DNA of 64,000 bases from Oreohelix idahoensis (lineage: Eukaryota > Mollusca > Gastropoda > Stylommatophora > Oreohelicidae). Positions 44,671-53,485 of the stretch are shown here, piece by piece. The position numbers and the translations under genes are program-made. The stretch covers positions 248,001 through 312,000 of the forward strand of contig JAMPIV010021215.1 in the NCBI GenBank assembly GCA_024509875.1, given 5' to 3'. Every line of letters begins with the position of its first letter. Position 1 is the first letter of the stretch. The notes beneath the pieces are model-generated. The model was given only the letters and a program-made list of their open reading frames with translations. It searched no databases and was not told the origin of the DNA.

Positions 44671-44683
44671 TATCTCCCTCCTG
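44671..44683 (-). other. Polypurine tract of the Gag-LIN28 element
   Basis: The minus strand reads CAGGAGGGAGATA immediately before the 3' LTR start TGTGATG. Position and purine content fit the primer for plus-strand DNA synthesis. Confidence 0.85.
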
Positions 44684-44706
44684 ATTTTGTTGTCGTCCCG
44701 ACAACA

Positions 44707-46269
44707 TCACCACCTCTGGCGCTTCGATCGTAGCCTCTTAGATCGTTGGTGCTGCGTATGACTCTTTCTCTGCGGCGATGCTTTGGGCTGAGCTTCTGTC
44801 ATCGGTACAACCCGGCTGGGGACTGTCTTGGTCGACATGTCCCTAGTTGTGCTTTGTCGGGCTGGCAGTTGCTGTGGTCTAGAAGATTCGCCTACTTGTG
44901 CCGCGTCGCTGCTGGCTTGTGACATCTGCTTGCCAGTGCATGTAGCTGTCGAATCTGTAGGGGGATCGCTCTTGACGTGTTCTGCACTCATTTTGCGTGG
45001 ACGGTGGCTTACATTCCCCACAGTCTGCTTTTCATGTGTCTCCTCCTCTGAACCTTGACTTGCACTCCCTCCTCTCTGCTTAAGACGAGTTTCCTCCCCT
45101 AACCGACTACCAATCTTCTCGGCTCCCTTAGGGTGACAGTTGTCACGGTCATCTCTTGGCTTGCACCCGGAAGGAAACCTGGTTGTGGTAGCACGTCTCG
45201 GGAAAGAGCTCTTTGAGGGACAGGCGGCTATCAAATGTTCAGTTGACTTGCATCGAAAACATCTCTTCGGAAGCGGGCCTTGAGGGCACTTGGCTGCCAT
45301 GTGGTCTGACAGGTCTCCACAATTGTAGCATCTTATCTTTCTGGGCTTCCTCTGTGCCATGGGTCGCTTTCTGCTGCCCTTACACTCTTGACCGCCAATG
45401 CCGCATACATAAATTGCTTCCATGCCCTGGACCGATGGTTTGCTGTCAAACTCTACTCGTTCATTCCTCGCCAGACTCCGGAATCCCTTTCTGTAGATCT
45501 TGGTCTGATGTACAAATACATCAATACCTCCATCATCTGGCGTGATGAATCCCCATCCCCTGCGGACACTGTACCACTTGCAAACTCCTTTTCGCCTTGT
45601 CAGTGCAGCTGCACTGGTCGGTACTGTCAGCTCACTGCTTTCGTTAACAACAGCTTGACTCTCACATACCAGAACATGCACCTCCTCGTCGTGCTTTGGC
45701 TGTTCCCGCGGACACACCTCCTTGTCTTGCGTTGGCTGTTCCCGCGGACACACCTCCTCGTTGTGCTTTGGCTGCTTCCGCGGCTGGCATGGTGCTCTCT
45801 TTCTCTGCACCTCCTCTTGTGCTGGCGAACTGGACTCTGACATCTGTGCTATCTGGGATTTTAGGAAGGATAACTCTGCTCTGAGTGCCTCCTCCTCCTT
45901 CTTAACTTCTGCACTTGCTATCTGGACCCGTGTCTCAGGCTTTTTACTTCCACCATAAACAGCATATTCCCAAGGGAAATTCCTGTTCACCTCACTGACT
46001 TGTGGTTGCTCGCTGTAGGCTTTTTTTACAATTTCCAGTAACTTCTCAGGGCTGGCCTTGGCTCCACCTTGTATCCGTAACTCTCTAGATACCATTGGTG
46101 TAACGTTGTTCCATATCATGTCTAACTTGTCTTCTGCGCAAAAAGGCGCCACCTTCCACGCGGCTTCCACATCCTCCACAAACTCTTGCCAAGTGGGTCT
46201 CCCCTCTCCACTAAATAACCTTATCTCTGGCTCCTCCACGTACAGTACCTTCATATGCGCATTAGCCAT
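44707..46269 (-). CDS. Gag-like protein fused to a LIN28-like module
   Basis: 520 residues from the ATG at 46269 (MANAHMKVLYVEEPEIRLFS); the frame extends six codons further to a GTG. Residues 14-100 look like a retroelement capsid start (FSGEGRPTWQEFVEDVEAAW). Residues 120-145 may be a coiled coil; about 163-197 are three 12-residue repeats like EEVCPREQPKHD. Residues 228-290 form a cold-shock domain with VCKWYSV, GWGFI (RNP1), DVFVHQTKI (RNP2) and GFRSL, the last typical of LIN28. Two knuckles follow: CYNCGDLSDHMAAKC (314-328, CX2CX5HX4C, one residue longer than usual) and CFRCKSTEHLIAAC (337-350, CX2CX4HX4C), joined by the 8-residue spacer PQGPLPKR. CSD plus two knuckles is the LIN28 architecture. 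The tail to 520 is polar and basic. Likely RNA binding or packaging (inference). Confidence 0.93.
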   Translation of the reverse strand: MANAHMKVLYVEEPEIRLFSGEGRPTWQEFVEDVEAAWKVAPFCAEDKLDMIWNNVTPMVSRELRIQGGAKASPEKLLEIVKKAYSEQPQVSEVNRNFPWEYAVYGGSKKPETRVQIASAEVKKEEEALRAELSFLKSQIAQMSESSSPAQEEVQRKRAPCQPRKQPKHNEEVCPREQPTQDKEVCPREQPKHDEEVHVLVCESQAVVNESSELTVPTSAAALTRRKGVCKWYSVRRGWGFITPDDGGIDVFVHQTKIYRKGFRSLARNERVEFDSKPSVQGMEAIYVCGIGGQECKGSRKRPMAQRKPRKIRCYNCGDLSDHMAAKCPQGPLPKRCFRCKSTEHLIAACPSKSSFPRRATTTRFPSGCKPRDDRDNCHPKGAEKIGSRLGEETRLKQRGGSASQGSEEETHEKQTVGNVSHRPRKMSAEHVKSDPPTDSTATCTGKQMSQASSDAAQVGESSRPQQLPARQSTTRDMSTKTVPSRVVPMTEAQPKASPQRKSHTQHQRSKRLRSKRQRW

Positions 46270-46345
46270 CTTGCTGCAGGAATGCACTGCTGGGTGTTTA
46301 CACTATTTGTTCGTTCGCTGTTTGCTCGGTGTCACTGTCTGCCTT

Positions 46346-46363
46346 ATCCTGCCGACGACGCCA
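46346..46363 (-). other. Primer binding site, serine tRNA-like
   Basis: Two bases inside the 5' LTR, the minus strand reads TGGCGTCGTCGGCAGGAT. This matches the complement of a eukaryotic serine tRNA 3' end (TGGCGTAGTCGGCAGGAT) at 17 of 18 positions. It fixes the element orientation as minus. Confidence 0.82.
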
Positions 46364-46365
46364 AT

Positions 46366-47034
46366 TGTGGTAGGGTGGGCGAGATGATGATGATGATGAT
46401 GTATTGTGATGTGTGATCACTCTCTTGCTACACTCGCACCGACCCGAACAACAATAAAACTCTTGATTCTAGAGGCAGGGGCTATATTTATTTTTACAGC
46501 CCATTCAGTGACAAAGCAAACATTAAACAAACAAACTAGCGAACATAACACCAAACCAAACAAAACAAAACACCCAACAGTGCCCGATGCTAATAGCTTA
46601 CGTGCTCTGGTCCATCTGCTACCTTCACTGGTCGCCTCGCCTCGTTTGTTCTCTCGGCTGGGCTAATACTAGGAAAAGGTCGCTGCTGGCTACCGCACGC
46701 TTTTTATAGACTGCTAAGCCTAAACACTCACTTACTCCGCTCGCGCCGTAATCGCGCTACTTAAATAACACTCGCGATTATCGCTTAGGAATAGCGAAAA
46801 CACAAATAAAACCTACAGCTATTTAATATAACACACGAATCTCAAATATAACTCACAACTATACACCACAATTAATATTTAGGCGTTATTGTGGCCTAAT
46901 TAATATATTTTCTATCTCGTTAGAATTTTCACATCCCAGCATGCTTCGCGCACAACGAAAATATGTGGGGGACAAACATGCCTTGAACTGAAGTGGGGGT
47001 GGGGCCTCAGGGGCGTCTTCCCGGACCCATCACA
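46366..47034 (-). repeat. 5' LTR of the Gag-LIN28 element
   Basis: Nearly identical to the LTR at 44003-44670 (one T/C difference and one extra G seen by eye). The minus-strand TATAAAAA at 46708-46701 is the likely promoter for the Gag-LIN28 transcript. Confidence 0.95.
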
Positions 47035-48725
47035 ATATCGTTATTTGCACACAAAAACACGACCTTGGGGACGCAGGTGTTCAAATTTACTTAGCATAGA
47101 AGTGAAGGGACATTGGTGGAAGCTGTGTCTAAATATAACTTTTTACAACAAAAATTTGAAGGGGAGAGAACGGTTGGGTCAAAAATCGAGCACAATTTTG
47201 TAGAAACACAAGTAGAGACGGACAGACTAACAGATAACCATCCATACGTGACTGAAGCTTGACTGAAATGACTTTAGTGAGGAAATTTGAAATTAAAAAT
47301 AAACCTCGGCAGTGATTGGCCACAGACAATCATATCATTAGCGCTCAGAGCGCATTTGGGGTCATTCTTCAATAATTGTTCAGTGTTAGACACAGATTTT
47401 AAAGTGTGGTGTTTTCCCATATGAAAGACAGTGAGTTAAATTTAGGGACGCCATCCTATAGCCAGCAGCTCAGCTGAGTTTTGCTAGCACTTCTGTGTTA
47501 ATTATTCATAATCTGGTAAGATTGAAATTATTTCTTTATATATTTTGAATATTGTTTCATGTTCGAGTGATTTGATACTGCCATATCATAATCTAGCCTT
47601 ACAAACAAGTAGGGATTTTGCTCTAGACCCCCCGCCCAAGTCAGGGTCTAGGGACTAACAATGTACCTAAACACCAGCAAGGATTATGCAAGACAGATCA
47701 AGAGTTGAGAATAAGGAAACATATTACCTATCCTCTTTTAGGGTAGAAAACTAATAATTAATTTTCAGAATCTATAGTCTGGGAGGATCTATCGGATGTA
47801 AACCCACCATGGTAACTGTGCTGTTTGGTCAGAGAGATCTGACCTGTCTGTATAATGTGGTTGTTGTGTCAGTGTGGTGTCCAGACGTGGGTAGAGAATA
47901 GATTTTGACACATGGCCCATACTTTGATTGCAGAGCTGCGAGTTTCTGTCGTCCACGAAGAAGTATCTATTCGGGTGGTGATTTACACAAGTGTATCTGT
48001 GCAGTCCTTGTGACAGAGACCACCATTATTGCCCGCCAGCACGGAGAGGTGGGACCACCTGAGTTCAGCACCAGAGCTACAAATACCAGATGAGTGAGCC
48101 TCTGGTCTGCTGGATATTCACCAACCCCATTTAGTTGCAGATACCCCATAAAAATTCCCACCATTTTCTGGACACTATGTAGTCAATATAGACAGGTGTG
48201 ATGAGACCACCCCAACAGCACAGACAATAAATATCCTCCCTAGTAGCTGACTACCAGAACATTTTAATAAAACTAACTATTCTAGTACTTAAATATGTAC
48301 ACTTTTGCATTTATTATGTAACATTCCATGCATAATTTTCATAAATTTTAAATCCTTCTTTTAAAACAAGTTCTGGTCAAAATAAAACTTGATCCAGAAC
48401 AAATAAATGTAATATAATTATATCAAAAACTTTACACACGTGAGTTAGTTCAGTGTATTTTAACACTTGTTAATCTTATTAGTCTTGTTAAATATCTATG
48501 GGTATATTTATAACTATCACACCACAGTACACATCATAACCCTAGACACTTTACGCAGCTACATTCAAAAAAAAAAAATTAAGTGTGAGGTCGTAGTGGT
48601 AGCAAGAAAGGCCTTCTGACAATTCTCAATTACATTTTATCTCAGGAGCCTTCACAGCTGGCCTCATACAATTTACATTTAGTAATATCACCATCATACA
48701 ATACCATCAATACCACTACATATAT

Positions 48726-48743
48726 TGGGGTCTTGTCCAGGGA
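48726..48743 (+). other. Candidate primer binding site, Gmr1-like element
   Basis: Five bases after the LTR end the sequence reads TGGGGTCTTGTCCAGGGA. It resembles the complement of a proline tRNA 3' end (TGGGGGCTCGTCCGGGA) with a few changes and one extra base. Position is right; the tRNA identity is tentative. Confidence 0.55.
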
Positions 48744-49038
48744 TAATTAGCCCAACAGTAATATTAAGATCTCCTGGTGGGAGAAATAAAAGTAGGGAAA
48801 TAAATTGTAAAATTTCCTTTAAAATTAAAAGTGTCCCTGCAGATAAAAGTTGGTGAATCTTCACAGCCAGTAATAATTAATTAGTTAACTGGTTAGTTAG
48901 AATTAGTTAGACTATAGTCATTAGAAGTACTTAGTGTATTTACTGGTTAGAGATTTAGCTTGTATATTATTATATTGTCTAGAAAGTAGGGCTGAGCTAG
49001 CACAGTTTAGATCAGCTGCTGTGCTCACTGCGAAGGAG

Positions 49039-49276
49039 ATGGGGATGGATGGTCAAATTTTAATTCAATACGTAACGACTGAATGTGATAAATATATTGA
49101 AAGGGAAGATAGAAAGGTAGCTGAAGAGAAGAGGTTACAAATTGAGGCTGATAGAGAAATTAAGAGGCTGCAGATTGAGGCAGAAGAAAAACGACAGCAA
49201 AGGGAGGCAGAAGAAAAAAGGTTGACTGCCGAAAGGGAGGCAGAAGATAAAAAGGCCGAAAGGGAGGCAGAAGATA
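49039..49276 (+). pseudogene. gag N-terminus (coiled-coil), before frameshift
   Basis: The first good ATG is at 49039 (MGMDGQILIQYVTTEC). The frame is open upstream to about 48934 but only from a GTG. After 20 residues a long charged helix follows, with repeats such as EREAEDKKA and QIEAEEKRQQ, clearly a coiled coil. Near 49,277 one unit of a 27-bp DNA repeat has lost one A in its A-run, throwing the frame; downstream codons to 49362 are out of phase. The rest of gag continues in the next frame. Confidence 0.8.
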
Positions 49277-50831
49277 AAAGGCCGAAAGGGAGGCAGAAGA
49301 TAAAAAGGCCGAAAGGGAGGCAGAAGATAGAAGGTTGCAGAGGGAGCACGAATTACGACTAAGGGAGCTGGAATTACAAGGCCCGGCTCCTGAAAATGGT
49401 GCCAGCCCTTTTGCCTCAGATGCTACGCCCAGTCTGGGAGCCTCAAACTCAGCTATGGGGTTTCATTTAGACCATTTTGTTGAAAAAGACGATGACATAG
49501 AGGGGTACCTAGGACGTTTTGAGTTATTAGCTACTACATATGGGTTAGAGAGAGAGAGGTGGAGTTTAAAGCTATCACAGGGATTGAGGGGTACTTCTTA
49601 TGAAGTATTTGCCAAAATGAACAGGGAAGACCAAGACAATTATGACATGTTAAAGCAGGCTTTGTTATTAAGGTACGAGAAGAATGGTGAATTTTATCGT
49701 AAGAAATTTAGAAATGCCAAACTGTTGTCTGGGGAGACATACCACCAATTCTCTGCCAGACTAGAAACCTATTTGGAGAAATGGACGGCTCTGGGGAAGA
49801 CCCAAGATCTTAAAGAAATGATCATGATTGAGCAATTGAGAGAGTCCATGGCTCCAGACATGAGAAAATTTCTCATGGAACAAGGTGCAGAGAAGTTGGG
49901 GGAAATTTTAAATGTTGCTGAGAGGTATCAGGCAGCTCAGGCAGAGGTAAGTGGTGCTAAAAAGAAGCACATAGACAATTTTAAAGCTCCACAGCAATTT
50001 AATAAATTTGATAATAGAGAGCAGGGAAATAAAGGTAGGACAAACTTTGAGCGGCCAAGAAATGACTATCGCGACAGAAACTCACAGTTCAATGACCAAA
50101 AGTTCAATGAAAGAAAACCGTTGAACCAAGGAAAAAGATGGTGTAAATGGTGCAAGAAGGATAACCATAACACCGAATTTTGTAGAAGGAAACCTTCAAA
50201 CATTGCTGCAATGAAGTCGGGGACGCAAAGATTAAAGGTTAATCCTAAGGGACAACAGGAACCTTATCACCCCCCAGTTTGTGAGGATGTTATTTGTAAT
50301 GGGGTCACCATAAGGTGCCTTTATGATACAGGTTTGGATTATGATTCAGTTGTGAAGTCTAGCCTAGTGGACCCAAGTCAGTATACCACAGAAACAGTGG
50401 AAATACAAGGGGCGACTAAGGACATACCACTCATGACACTTCCCATCGCAAGGATAACGGTGAAAACTCGCTATGTGGAAGGAGAAATCAGAGCAGCAGT
50501 GATAGATGAACCAATCTACCCTCTGATATTGGGGTGTAGATACGTCTTCTTGGGGAATCCCGAGAAACCTGTGATCATGGCGACAGTGCAGACCAGGTCA
50601 CAGAAGAAGGAGGAAGAAGGTGAACCTATAAATGCTCATCCAGAGGAGATGAGGAAGGCGCAGGCTGAGGATAGGACACTCAAGCCCTGTTTTAAAAAAT
50701 TGCCCAAATGCCACACACCTCCGAGCAAGGGGGAATATTTCATGAAGAACAAACTCTTATACAGGAAGGCCGGAACTGGAACAAATGGTCACAACCAGCT
50801 GGTTCTTCCCATTCATATAGAGATAAAGTGA
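49277..50831 (+). pseudogene. gag-protease region of the Gmr1-like element
   Basis: An open frame from about 49,290 after the 1-nt shift. Residue numbers count from 49335. The coiled coil ends with RLRELELQG. The capsid region at about 45-205 (FHLDHFVEKDDDIEGYLGRF, ERWSLKLSQGLRG, ARLETYLEKWTAL) looks SCAN-like; the SCAN domain of vertebrate zinc-finger proteins is known to derive from Gmr1-like gag. A CCHC knuckle CKWCKKDNHNTEFC has C270, C273, H278 and C283. The protease has CLYDTGLDYDSV (catalytic Asp 331) and PLILGCRYVF. The frame ends at 50831 just inside the integrase N-terminus, where a one-base loss shifts to the pol frame. Confidence 0.85.
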
Positions 50832-53398
50832 TGGAACTCGGGCATGCGATTCCTTTCAGTGGTCACATGGGGATCAGCGCCACAGGACAGCGTATAGCTT
50901 GTCATTACTTCTGGCCAGGGATAACGGAGGATATAAAAAGATATGTCAAATCCTGCCCAGAATGTCAAAGGGTAGCTCCAAAGCACTGGACTGCTCCTGC
51001 AACTCTAGGGGAAATGCCCATAGTGGGAACACCTTTTGAGAGGGTTGCAGTGGATATTGTAGGACCTCTCACTCGGACCAAGAGGAGGAACAGTTACATC
51101 CTTACTCTGGTGGACACTTGTTCTATGTGGGGAGAGGCGGTAGCCCTGCCATCAATTGATTCAAAACATGTAGCAGAGGCACTACTTACAATATTTACCC
51201 GATTAGGATTCCCGCATCAAATCTTGACGGATAATGGTTCTCAGTTCAAGGGGAAACTAACGGAAGAAGTTTTTAAGCTATTTCAAGCCAGGCACTTTCA
51301 TTGTAGTCCGTACCATCCACAAGGGAACGGCCAGGTAGAGAGGTTCAACGGGACTCTCATTTCTATCCTGAGAAAGCTGGCACACGAAAAACCGGATCTG
51401 TGGGATCAATTCCTGCCCGCCGCATTGTTTGCGTACCGGGAGGTACCACATAGTTCAACCGGGATGGCTCCCGCAACTCTGCTATTTGGGAGGCCAATAA
51501 AAGGTCCATTAGAAGCTCTATTAAGGACCTGGACAGATGAGAAGGCGGAAGAGACTGTTACCTCATCGTATCAATATGTGAACGAACTGACCACTCGTTT
51601 GAAAGCTGGATGGAAACTGGCAAATGATAATTTGAAACAAGCCAGGAAGAAACATGCAGCATATTTTAATAGGAAGGCAAAGGACAGGGAACTGGCAGTC
51701 GGAGAGAAGGTGCTGCTTCTACTACCCGGAAGCCAGAATAAATTACAAATTGGTTGGCAAGGTCCATATACGGTTCTAGAGAAGGTGTCTAGAACAAACT
51801 ATAAAATTGACAAAAAGGGGAAGGAAAAAGTTTATCATGTAAACCTGTTAAAGAAGTATCTGGACAGACCACTCCAGGAAAGCACCCCCTTATTGACCTT
51901 GGCTATTGCAACCCAGATGCAAAAAGAACCACTCACCTCACATGAATACCCATTACATCCTTGTGAAACAGCAGCACAGGTAAAAGTCAGTAAGCACCTG
52001 ACTAAAAACCAGAGGGAGAGAGTTCAACAAGTTCTGGAGGAACATACAGATGTATTAACAGATAAACCAGGCCATACAAATTTGCTACAGTATGACATGA
52101 AACTGGTAGACTCAAACCCAATCTGTATGAGAGCCTATTCTATTCCGTTCGCGAAGGAGAAGGCATTGAAGGAAGAAATAGAGTATTTGTTGAAGGAGGG
52201 GATTATTTCGCACAGTGAATCATCTTTTAGTTCTAGTGTCGTTTTGTTGAGGAAACCGTCTGGGGAACACAGACTGTGCATAGATTACAGGAAACTGAAT
52301 GCTGTCACAGAAGGACAAGTGGATCCATTACCAGACACAAAACAGTTATTTGCCAGACTGAACAAGGCAAAATACTTTTCAAAGGTGGATCTTAGTAAAG
52401 GCTATTACCAGATCCCAGTGAAGCCTGAAGTGAGACCTTATTTGGCTTTTAGCACTTCGGATGGACATTATGAATTCAATATGCTACCATTCGGACTGAA
52501 AAATGCTCCGAGTGTGTTTTCAAGGATGATGCGAAAATTGTTGGACCCCCTGAATAACCCATGTATCACGAATTTCATGGATGATATTCTCGTCGCCACA
52601 GAGACATTTGAAGAACACATTGAGGCTCTGGAGATGTTGTTTGATAGACTTCGGGAGGCGAACTTAACTGCTAGGCCAACAAAATGTTGTATTGGATGCA
52701 AAGAGTTGGAATTCTTGGGACACACTGTATATCAGGGTAATATGACCCCTGATCCTAAGAACTTGGAAAAACTGCAGAGAGCACCTAGGCCGCAAACAAA
52801 AAAGGACGTGCGATCATTCGTGTCGTTATGCGGATTTTATCAGAAATACATCAAAAATTTTAACGCTATTTGTGCTCCTCTGACTGATCTGACTCGCAAG
52901 GGACTTCCAGATAAAATTATTTGGACTGCACAATGTGAACTAGCGTTCCAAGAGTTAAAGGAAAAACTCACTAGCAAGCCTATTCTCAAACTGCCTGATT
53001 TGACACAGGACTTTGTCTTAAGAACCGATGCAAGTAATGTAGGACTAGGAGGGGCTTTGTTGCAAAGATCATCTTCACCTGATGGGGAACTGAAACCAGT
53101 CGCTTATGCAAGCCGCAAATTGAATAAGGCGGAACAAGGATACTCCACAAGCGAAAAAGAATGTTTAGCATTAATCTGGGCAATAAAGAAGTTTCAAATC
53201 TATCTGTATGGTAGGACATTTGTGGTGGAGACGGATCATCAGCCTCTCGTGTTCTTGTCTCAGGCTAAGCATGAAAACGCAAGATTGCTGAGGTGGTCTT
53301 TATTGCTTCAACCTTATCAGTTTAGTATCCAATATATCCCAGGCAAATTGAATGTCGGTGCAGATTTCCTCAGTCGGCACCCCTGTGATCAAAATTAG
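50708..53398 (+). CDS. pol: Integrase-RT-RNase H (Gmr1-like order)
   Basis: 896 codons open from the ATG at 50708, but true homology in this frame begins near 50,815 (YRDKVMELGHA). Integrase comes first: an HHCC zinc region (GHMG ... CPECQ, about 50-80), then VAVDIVGPL (Asp about 115), LTDNGSQFKG (Asp about 174) and GNGQVERFNG (Glu about 210) with 35 residues between the last two, and a GPY/F module (GWQGPYTVLEKV). RT follows with LRKPSGEHRLCIDYRKLN, FSKVDLSKGYYQIPV, MLPFGLKNAP and FMDDILVA (about 622-629). RNase H has RTDASNVGLGG, STSEKECLA, ETDHQPL and ADFLSRHP. Catalytic residues are all present; the product lacks gag and protease because of the frameshift. Confidence 0.93.
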   Translation: MPHTSEQGGIFHEEQTLIQEGRNWNKWSQPAGSSHSYRDKVMELGHAIPFSGHMGISATGQRIACHYFWPGITEDIKRYVKSCPECQRVAPKHWTAPATLGEMPIVGTPFERVAVDIVGPLTRTKRRNSYILTLVDTCSMWGEAVALPSIDSKHVAEALLTIFTRLGFPHQILTDNGSQFKGKLTEEVFKLFQARHFHCSPYHPQGNGQVERFNGTLISILRKLAHEKPDLWDQFLPAALFAYREVPHSSTGMAPATLLFGRPIKGPLEALLRTWTDEKAEETVTSSYQYVNELTTRLKAGWKLANDNLKQARKKHAAYFNRKAKDRELAVGEKVLLLLPGSQNKLQIGWQGPYTVLEKVSRTNYKIDKKGKEKVYHVNLLKKYLDRPLQESTPLLTLAIATQMQKEPLTSHEYPLHPCETAAQVKVSKHLTKNQRERVQQVLEEHTDVLTDKPGHTNLLQYDMKLVDSNPICMRAYSIPFAKEKALKEEIEYLLKEGIISHSESSFSSSVVLLRKPSGEHRLCIDYRKLNAVTEGQVDPLPDTKQLFARLNKAKYFSKVDLSKGYYQIPVKPEVRPYLAFSTSDGHYEFNMLPFGLKNAPSVFSRMMRKLLDPLNNPCITNFMDDILVATETFEEHIEALEMLFDRLREANLTARPTKCCIGCKELEFLGHTVYQGNMTPDPKNLEKLQRAPRPQTKKDVRSFVSLCGFYQKYIKNFNAICAPLTDLTRKGLPDKIIWTAQCELAFQELKEKLTSKPILKLPDLTQDFVLRTDASNVGLGGALLQRSSSPDGELKPVAYASRKLNKAEQGYSTSEKECLALIWAIKKFQIYLYGRTFVVETDHQPLVFLSQAKHENARLLRWSLLLQPYQFSIQYIPGKLNVGADFLSRHPCDQN

Positions 53399-53471
53399 AG
53401 TAGTGGCAGACGTGAGGAGTAATTTTACCTATGTGTATCGCTGGTTTTGGAACTTGCCATAGGCATGTTTT

Positions 53472-53485
53472 CAAGTGGGGAGATG
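53472..53485 (+). other. Polypurine tract, Gmr1-like element
   Basis: CAAGTGGGGAGATG lies directly before the 3' LTR start TGTAGTG. This is a typical gypsy-type plus-strand primer. Confidence 0.88.

Larger units (their letters stand above)
44003..47034 (-). mobile_element. Non-autonomous LTR element carrying Gag-LIN28
   Basis: A 3032-bp element on the minus strand, inserted in the 5' LTR of the Gmr1-like element with a 4-bp duplication ATAT (43999-44002 and 47035-47038); the uninterrupted site is readable in the 3' LTR near 54,015. LTRs of 668 and 669 bp differ at about two positions, so it is very young. Between them are a serine-tRNA-like PBS, one gag-type ORF and a PPT. There is no protease, RT, RNase H or integrase, so enzymes must come from another element. 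Confidence 0.95.
43461..48720 (+). repeat. 5' LTR of the Gmr1-like element (interrupted)
   Basis: Starts TGTAGTGAAATTGAC and ends CAATACCACTACA. After removing the nested element and one copy of its ATAT duplication it is about 2.22 kb, matching the 3' LTR. It contains a long G run (about 43670-43688), an ATATAAAA-like box near 43,857 and an AATAAA at 48226-48231 as candidate processing signals. LTRs of this length are at the large end for gypsy elements. Short frames in it have no protein character. Confidence 0.93.

Noticed and set aside
44707..46269. A host LIN28 gene lying on the minus strand
   Set aside because: It is fused to a capsid-like region and sits between near-identical LTRs with PBS, PPT and target duplication, so it belongs to a retroelement.
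50694..50699. Programmed -1 frameshift at an A6 run
   Set aside because: Homology to integrase continues in the upstream frame well past this site, so a later one-base deletion explains the frame change better; kept only as a possibility.
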